Shown here one piece after another: positions 60,601-64,000 of a stretch of 64,000 nt of DNA (position 1 is the first letter of the stretch; each line of letters opens with the position of its first letter). Below the pieces are notes generated by a model. The model was not told where the DNA came from. It saw only the letters and a list, made by a program, of their open reading frames with translations, and did not search any database. The position numbers and the translations under genes were made by a program. The stretch is from Prostheceraeus crozeri. Lineage: Eukaryota; Platyhelminthes; Polycladida; Euryleptidae. The stretch covers positions 124,001 through 188,000 of the forward strand of contig CAJQUW010011280.1 of the NCBI GenBank assembly GCA_907163375.1, written 5' to 3'.

Positions 60601-62200
60601 GTCGATGATGACACACCTCCGTCAAGTACTGCGGTGACATCCCAGGAATGGTATGCCATCCGAAATGTAATTCTCTGAATTAATGGGAGCCAACGCAGCA
60701 GATGCAAGATCGGAGAGATGTGCTCATATGTGCGGGTGCCTGTTTGATGGCGTACAGTGACGCAATGGATTGTGCAACAGTAACAAAGACGATGCGAGAC
60801 AATATATTGGATCAGAGCAAGGTTTCTAGCGAATCTCAATTGCTAGTTTCCAAGACATTTCCCGGATATATTTTATGAAACTCCAGGATTCATGATAAAT
60901 TCATCTTATCAAACCAGAGTTATTAAAAAAAGGAATGTGTGGCGTTTCAATAGCTGTTCGAGGGTTTGTTGAAATACTTTCCATTTTAGAAGTCAATTCT
61001 AAATATGTCCCGCAGATCAAAACTAGCAATTGGTCTTCGATCAACAACATTGATCCGGATTCTCATCAAATTGTGTATTGAAATTCAGACTTCGTTAAGC
61101 CCAGAGATCACTAAACTCACGAAGGCTACCTCGATAACATTCGATTCATAAGTCCCCCACAGACTATGAATATTGGCTCATAGATACAGAAATATTTTTA
61201 TATCCTTTTTATGATTATATTCTTTTAGATCTTTGCAGAAACATTCTTAAGTCAAAGTTAGATAGCATGCCTAGTCAAACATAGCAAATTTAATGCATTC
61301 GTCTTACAAGATTTACTCCGTAAGGGCTCCGTTCTTCTGTAGATCAGCACCCTAAATGACAAGCCAGCAGATCAGTAACTCATTTTGCGTCTTACATGCT
61401 TGCCCAATTAGTCTTAGTAGCAATTTAGTTGACTTTTAGCAATTTTTAAGAAAGAAATTGATCGATAAAATCGATCATTATTGATTTTCTCTGGAAGGGT
61501 TCGATGAAAAACTCAGAAGTCATAATCAAAAGATGGTTGATTATACACAGTTATGCATGCATAATCAAACTTTCATCTGCAGTTTCATTTAATGTGCTAA
61601 AGCACAAGTGATCGATTTCCAATAATTATCTATTTTTAAAAAAACAATAAATTCGATTATCTCGAAATGAGCTCGATGAATGATCTTCAAATTTAGTTTA
61701 AACAACTTCCCTTGAGCTAACAGAGCTAATTTTTGTAAAACAGATCATTCCCTTTGTTTCGAACTTTTTCCAGCTTCCTGATTACCGTGGGATTACCAAA
61801 ATTAGGATAATATGAAGGTGATGTTTTTATTTTTTCGTGATTCTGGCTGGAATCAGTCTTCAATTCAAGAAAATACCTACTACTGTAAAATCTAACAACG
61901 CAACATGTTTAGAGTTGGAAAGAGTCAGGTTTTTAGTGATAGCTATAATCATTTGACTATAAAAATGTGCTACTTTTAAATTAATTATAACCATAATAAA
62001 AACTGAACTCTTTTCAACTCTAAGCACAATTTATGACTAGTCAGGGTATCTTCCAACATGACAAAGTTCATTTCAACTTAGCGGAATTGAACATACCTCT
62101 TGACCGAGACACGAGAGACCAGTGATATGAATGCGCCATTGTCGCACTAGCCGACAATAACCAGTAGATTGGAATCGAATGATAATACTGACAACGAAAT
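32919..62200 (-). CDS. UVRAG: UVRAG, Vps38-type subunit of class III PI3-kinase complex II (seven exons, 5' partial)
   Basis: Exons on the minus strand: 62200-62097, 55946-55797, 54994-54918, 47128-47023, 42286-42160, 36876-36792 and 33636-32919. All have GT/AG borders and matching phases; after two leading bases they give 454 residues and a stop. The order is the UVRAG plan. First comes the end of the C2 domain (FVVSIIIRF, GLSCLGQE, QDFLMIQFGDFFYTT). Then a coiled coil runs through five exons. Last is the BARA-like C-terminal domain (QTIYPITKEL, VPLRYPIFVHN, RLRFAYAVFLLNRNITLLR). In the known family UVRAG pairs with Beclin 1 in the VPS34-VPS15 complex on endosomes and autophagic membranes. 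The protein ends soon after the BARA-like domain, without the long tail of the 699-residue human protein. The N-terminus is missing. Confidence 0.92.
33765..33906. repeat. Direct repeat, copy 1 (~142 bp)
   Basis: It shares AAGAAAAGAACGC, TCTTTTATTGTAT, GAAATTTGGACAGAA and AATCTTTACAAT, in the same order and orientation, with 34720-34862. The start-to-start distance is 955 bp. Confidence 0.9.
34720..34862. repeat. Direct repeat, copy 2 (~142 bp)
   Basis: Partner of 33765-33906, with scattered substitutions. No coding sequence is recognised between the copies and no TG...CA LTR ends are evident. Confidence 0.9.
36060..36400 (-). pseudogene. Jockey-like non-LTR reverse-transcriptase fragment
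   Basis: On the minus strand, with one frame change, it reads DHQYGFRK, TRSTGDL, then VSLDISKAFDRVWHPALLNK, WVEDFLINRF, VDGFLSDRFAVNAGVPQ. These are the fingers and first palm motif (D-I-S-K-A-F-D) and the NAGVPQG region of Jockey/CR1-type reverse transcriptases. The YADD box is absent, so the piece is truncated, and it contains stops. Confidence 0.85.
36792..36876 (-). CDS. UVRAG: UVRAG exon, coiled coil 3
   Basis: This exon was found by phase: it must start with two bases and end with two, and 85 bases fit. It reads ETQLTQLRSDVKAKNDSLQT and ends VYQRM, between CTTTTTCAG and GTGAGC. It aligns with human LNELRKECTAKRELFLK. Confidence 0.85.
37024..37150 (+). repeat. Dispersed repeat, copy 2 (GGCAGGAAGGGCATC family)
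   Basis: It contains GAAGTCGGCAGGAAGGGCAT, CTCCAGGAAAATCTGACTG, TCAGCACCGTTCAAGCCCCC and GAGGAGTAGCGAC, in the same order as copy 1 at 9225. Confidence 0.8.
37640..37900 (-). other. GC-rich patch with a 64-codon open frame, unassigned
   Basis: The minus-strand frame 37843-37649 is basic and then acidic (RYRLRALKYLSPLRRTRGK; DRADDGETVILTPSDTE). Its base composition differs from the surrounding intron, so it is probably a retroelement fragment, but I cannot name the family. Confidence 0.25.
39990..40345 (+). pseudogene. RTE-like non-LTR reverse-transcriptase fragment
   Basis: In shifting frames it reads VKWLSELFREVLQADDIPHD, WCSSLLIPLY, YRAMKLLDHAMKVFERVLEK, RLRSQIEL, then FMPGRGTTDPIFITRQVIEK and YRAMQ. 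The (G)FMPGR-TTD-IF--RQ--EKYRA signature and the preceding NYR-IKLL--MKV-ERVLE block are typical of RTE-type invertebrate LINE polymerases. At least two frameshifts and missing flanks make it dead. Confidence 0.85.
41620..41672. repeat. 22-bp tandem pair
   Basis: ATATCCAAGAGACCAAATTC is followed by a near copy, ATATCTAAGAGACCAAATTC. Confidence 0.7.
42160..42286 (-). CDS. UVRAG: UVRAG exon, coiled coil 2
   Basis: The acceptor TTTTAG precedes KADLEANRSKLMMLKQQLDQ; the exon continues TRARVKQQKERHQTLKEKND and ends with one extra base before GTGAGA. Confidence 0.85.
43058..43131 (-). tRNA. tRNA-like pseudogene (T arm intact)
   Basis: The minus strand has GTAGGTTCGAATCCTAT, a perfect T stem-loop and B box, followed by CAGCCGCA as the 3' acceptor strand. 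Upstream, GGTAGA and TAGTTAATCT resemble a D arm. The 5' acceptor strand does not pair and the anticodon stem is poor, so this is a tRNA pseudogene or a tRNA-derived SINE head. Confidence 0.4.
43637..45283 (-). mobile_element. hAT transposon, complete ends, 1,647 bp
   Basis: CAGTGTCCGGATTC and GAATCCGGACACTG are perfect 14-bp inverted ends. They are flanked by CTTCCATC on both sides (43629-43636 and 45284-45291), an 8-bp duplication typical of hAT. TTCGTGCAT and its variants are repeated just inside both ends, probably transposase-binding subterminal motifs. A hairpin (GTACTCTAC/GTAGAGTAC) lies near 45085-45115. The interior keeps only a short transposase-like coding piece. Confidence 0.93.
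44302..44700 (-). pseudogene. Probable hAT transposase 3' fragment
   Basis: It reads from high to low coordinates. One frame (about 44700-44540) has LIDFWTMVDNSGKFPMLMKL and then a VLP, resembling the start of a hAT dimerisation domain. A second frame takes over as a strongly charged helix (EIQKKLEDQLEKRRLLEELQ, KKKEKECELVVETVLKRKA) ending KIPKIPK. It is enclosed in an element with hAT ends, which supports the reading. It is not a UVRAG exon: 47023 splices in frame straight to 42286. Confidence 0.5.
45761..45867. mobile_element. 107-bp hairpin MITE, TA-flanked
   Basis: Nearly the whole element is two inverted arms: GGTTGAAGTTAAAAATAGCC and its inverse at the right end, plus GATGCTGTT and CTTAAAATTGTATTC. 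TA is on both sides. This suggests a mariner-type non-autonomous element. Confidence 0.85.
47023..47128 (-). CDS. UVRAG: UVRAG exon, coiled coil 1
   Basis: It completes an Arg codon, then reads LTNLFEKDMKLYDSVREERD and ends FFRQQ, with donor GTATGT. Charged heptads follow the human LLRLHRAQCAI segment. Confidence 0.85.
47880..48575 (-). mobile_element. Decayed mariner-like transposon with transposase C-terminus
   Basis: The left end TA-CAGGGTGTCCGAGCTAACG resembles known mariner-type termini beginning CAGGGTGTCC. On the minus strand, across frames, it reads VHDGVQLAEDYAATMNG, LAPCDFL then GFITSKAY, PELKERII-like PELKG / AERIIAAF and RWGHVEEH. This follows the order of mariner-like transposases: QDGAPPH region, the catalytic DLTPCDFFLWG block, and the GGHVEHLL end. 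It has stops, frameshifts and no right end found. Confidence 0.65.
49212..50494. mobile_element. 1,283-bp foldback element with nested inverted repeats
   Basis: The outer arms are about 110-135 bp: ATAATTAAAGGATTCATGAT and its inverse end the element, continuing through GTGTTGAAATGAAAATATCA and CGTCCGTTCTTT. An inner inverted pair (about 49993-50084 with 50286-50376) shares GCTCACAAACGACTGACAGT and ATGACACGTGATAAAGACAT. No target duplication could be read. No transposase frame is seen. Confidence 0.8.
49361..49457. repeat. 40-bp tandem repeat, 2.4 copies
   Basis: The units start at 49361, 49401 and 49441. The unit is TCCTGTTAGTGCGCGCCTGT plus GTTTAGATACTCAAATGTTG, essentially identical between copies, inside the foldback element. 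The inverse motif GCGCACTAAC recurs near 49976. Confidence 0.95.
54918..54994 (-). CDS. UVRAG: UVRAG exon, linker into coiled coil
   Basis: It reads KLDVNLLYRADESSVRETYG then LPVLI, with donor GTAAGC. It corresponds to human [20 protein letters not shown]. Two bases are left for the next exon. Confidence 0.88.
54995..55796 (-). other. UVRAG intron (0.8 kb)
   Basis: AT-rich; nothing assignable seen. Confidence 0.8.
55797..55946 (-). CDS. UVRAG: UVRAG exon, end of C2 domain
   Basis: Fifty codons from IPPAGAKEANQDF through LMIQFGDFFYTTYQTELL to an acidic NRTSEDADDANADKT, with donor GTGAGT. QDFLMIQFGDFFYTT corresponds to human NEIIFGLNDGYYGAP. Confidence 0.88.
57027..57107 (+). repeat. MITE copy 1 (partial)
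   Basis: TTGGAAGATGCCCTGACTAG and GAGTTGGAAAGAGCCAGATT match, in order, the inverse of the right half of 61908-62058. Confidence 0.7.
57774..59702 (+). pseudogene. Penelope-related reverse transcriptase with frameshifts
   Basis: Three frame changes (near 58500, 59085 and 59215) break one long frame. In order it shows HFIITTVDKANSNYAFICKK, KLPKLYWIPKLHKNPFKFRF, IFDFSTLYTNLD, VRGIPMGGNCSPL, SRYIDDL and VEYLDININI. These are the fingers, first Asp motif (D-F-S-T-L-Y-T), PMG motif and Y-x-D-D box of a reverse transcriptase. This protein type is common in invertebrates and I place it nearest to Penelope-like elements, but no GIY-YIG nuclease follows, so the clade is uncertain. The frame has stayed largely open, so the insertion is fairly recent. 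It lies antisense in a UVRAG intron. Confidence 0.85.
60290..60430 (-). repeat. Dispersed repeat, copy 3 (GGCAGGAAGGGCATCCGG family)
   Basis: Inverted copy: the minus strand reads GAAGTAGGCAGGAAGGGCAT then CCGGAATAAAAATACCACAA, CGCTCCAGAAAAGTCTGACT and GTCCAAGCCCCCAGTGGGAA. It extends further upstream with CCAGAAGTCGAGCCTCAGG, similar to GAGGTTGAGCCCC in copy 1. Confidence 0.85.
61908..62058 (-). mobile_element. MITE copy 2 with inverted arms, next to a UVRAG splice donor
   Basis: The left arm TTTAGAGTTGGAAAGAGTCAG mirrors the right-hand CTCTTTTCAACTCTAAGC, with related continuation on both sides. The right end (GACTAGTCAGGGTATCTTCC) stops about 35 bases before the donor at 62096. Confidence 0.65.
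62097..62200 (-). CDS. UVRAG: UVRAG exon, C2-domain strand segment (first found)
   Basis: The acceptor CCTTTCAG lies at its right border and the donor GTATGT at its left. After two bases it reads FVVSIIIRFQSTGYCRLVRQ and ends GLSCLGQE. Human UVRAG has CFVVKIW and LKYLGQQI at the same places. Phase 0 leads into 55946. Confidence 0.85.
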
Positions 62201-64000
62201 CTGAAAGGAAGAGGTAACTTCATTTTTTCAATAGTCAGGAATGACAGTTGGAGTGAAAATAGTGTGGAGATCTGGCGCAGTGATCAACACCACTTGCCAA
62301 TGGGACAGTGAAGGTATCTGATTTTACAGACTTCAGCTTTCGATGGTGTAGGGCATAGGTTTGAATTTTAAAATCTAGACAGATTACTATATCAGTCAGT
62401 ATTGATAAGTGATGATGATAGTTAGTTGTGAAGTTAACTGACTTCAAACCTCAGGTGAATGCTATTTTCAGTGCAGCCATCCAAGACTTTTAATTGTTGC
62501 TTCTTGTCCAACAGACTTGCAAGATTAGATCACGTCGCACATGTTCAAAGATATCGAAAAATTTGAATATATAAAGCAGCTTCTAAGAAATATTTAGATT
62601 AAATTACTGATGACTTGAATCATCAAAGCTTCACTAATAGATTCTCTTCAATTCAGAAGTCAATCGAATCGATCGTTTAGCGAGTTCATTGCGTTTCACA
62701 TGTTGTACATAGGTACCTATCAGTTCATTTAAAGACTCACTGACCTCGAGTACACTTTAATGCAATCAAGCAGTAGGCATTAGATATAAAATGATAGCAT
62801 ACATAATATTCTACTGTAGTCTGGTAATACAATTTGCATGAAGCCATTTCATTGTGCAAAAGTAGAAATATGCAACAACCGAATTACGGCAGAAATAAAG
62901 ACGCTTAGAATCACTTTCACACAAGAACAGATAGAATTGTAGACTACTAATTTCGCGATTGCACTTCGAAAACGTCCATCCGCAGAGAACAAGCGAGTTG
63001 AACGATTTGCATATCTATCTTCACAGGATTGCGAGTAGAGCAGTAACATCTTTGAAGGCAGAGAGACGGTAACCTTCAGTTGACTGATAGCACACAACGA
63101 TCATGTGAGACAAATTGCAAGACATTCCATTAGTATATCGCGGAATAGACACACAATAAAACAATTATTTGAAACATTCTATAAATGATCAATTATGTGA
63201 AAATATTTATAAATAAATAGCTGCTTTCACTTATCAGGACACAAAATCAAAATATATCTTATCGGATATCCGTTAACGAATTGTTAATATTTTTGTCTTA
63301 TCTCACGTAAAATTAAATTCGGATATCTTCGCATCTGATGCATCGAGAATCGAGATGCATACAGAACACTAAATCTTATAATATAAAGAAATAAATAATT
63401 CTGTAGTAGTACTCATCGCAGGCACATAATGTAAAATTATACAGCTATTCCTTCCTTGTCTATCTTGCAGTCATCATTTGTGGGAAACCGGTACTTTTAC
63501 TTGTATTATACGACATAGTGCATGTAATCCACGACAGAATACTTCCCTTGCATCTTGCGTAAATTCTTGTTGTCAACAAGAGAATTTCGAGAGTACAAAG
63601 AATATTTCTTTGTTAGATTATTTATTCTTTAATTTAGCTTATTATTCAGATATATTATTTAGACTATTATTTGTGAATGCATTGTGCATTCACATAGCCA
63701 AAGAAAATTTCATTGAGAGAAAAGTCAATAATTGTTTAACTTGAAGAATAATTTTACTCATTATATTTGTCATACGAGGTTTTTGCATCTCAAAATAATG
63801 TACGTATAACATTCATCCTTGCACTAGTCACCTTGAGCATTATGCTTCTTCATTCAAAAAAGCAAAATGCCCGGGGTGACTAGTGCAAGGATGAATGTTA
63901 TACGTACATTATTTTGAGATACAAAAACCCCGTATCATTGTCATTACATCAAAACACACGATATGCTTGAAGCATATGATTGCTCAAGGACCATTTCATA
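62201..64000. other. Sequence upstream of the first recognised UVRAG exon
   Basis: The missing N-terminal UVRAG exons could lie here or beyond the edge. I found no stretch with a matching phase and C2-domain similarity. The hairpin MITE at 63775 is the only clear feature. Confidence 0.6.
63775..63932. mobile_element. 158-bp hairpin MITE, TA-flanked
   Basis: The arms are about 64 bp and nearly perfect: CGAGGTTTTTGCATCTCAAA pairs with the right end, then ATAATGTACGTATAACATTC and ATCCTTGCACTAGTCACC. TA lies on both sides (63773-63774 and 63933-63934). Few arm mismatches point to a young insertion. Confidence 0.9.

Larger units (their letters stand above)
55947..62096 (-). other. UVRAG intron (6.2 kb)
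   Basis: It holds two copies of a MITE (57027-57107, 61908-62058), the reverse-transcriptase relic 57774-59702 on the opposite strand to UVRAG, and dispersed repeat copy 3. The stretch 60540-61900 shows nothing assignable. Confidence 0.8.

Noticed and set aside
63300..63380. Candidate upstream UVRAG exon on the minus strand ending in a good GTGAGA donor
   Set aside because: The frame that resembles coding sequence ends in the wrong phase for the exon at 62200, and similarity to the C2 domain is not convincing.
1..64000. CRISPR arrays, bacterial operons, ribosome binding sites, phage or virus genes
   Set aside because: None seen; exon-intron genes and eukaryotic transposons account for the recognisable content.

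Overview
This is animal nuclear DNA: AT-rich, with short exons, GT/AG introns of 0.8 to 10.8 kb, and many old transposons of several classes. Nothing in it looks bacterial, and there is no operon or CRISPR array. The taxon cannot be fixed from the sequence. An invertebrate metazoan fits the intron sizes, the WTAP and UVRAG proteins, and the mix of Penelope-like, RTE-like, Jockey-like, hAT, Kolobok-like, piggyBac-like and mariner-like relics.

Two conserved cellular genes lie tail to tail. WTAP is on the plus strand (six exons, 450 to 25300). It encodes the regulatory subunit of the m6A mRNA methyltransferase complex; only the first coding residues are missing, off the left edge. UVRAG is on the minus strand (seven exons, from 62200 down to 32919). 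It encodes the Vps38-type subunit of the class III PI3-kinase complex; its N-terminus lies beyond the right edge or was not found. I assembled both by splice-site logic. Every junction keeps the reading frame: WTAP gives 393 residues and UVRAG 454 residues ending in a stop. There is no reason to think the two proteins act together.

Left part (1 to 25.8 kb): WTAP. Its introns hold a 1.3-kb Kolobok-like THAP element (6210-7509), an 821-bp piggyBac-like MITE (12354-13174), a 74-bp tandem repeat (14527), a Penelope-like GIY-YIG nuclease relic (about 18550-18962), a retroposon-like repeat (about 20221-20640) and a 678-bp hAT element (23860-24537) with 8-bp target duplications and a broken transposase.

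Middle (25.8 to 32.8 kb): the intergenic space between the two 3' ends. It holds a second Kolobok-like copy that is itself split by a 54-bp micro-element. Next comes a 3,024-bp TA-flanked element whose ends carry arrays of GTTGCC motifs in opposite orientation. Beyond it is a cluster of AAGATGGCGG-like motifs around a perfect 20-bp palindrome.

Right part (32.8 to 64 kb): UVRAG. Its introns hold a 142-bp direct repeat pair, Jockey-like and RTE-like reverse-transcriptase relics, a tRNA-like pseudogene, a complete-ended 1.65-kb hAT element, a 107-bp hairpin MITE, a decayed mariner-like transposase, a 1.28-kb foldback element and a Penelope-related reverse transcriptase with three frameshifts. 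A MITE stops about 35 bp from a UVRAG splice donor, and a 158-bp hairpin MITE sits at the far right.
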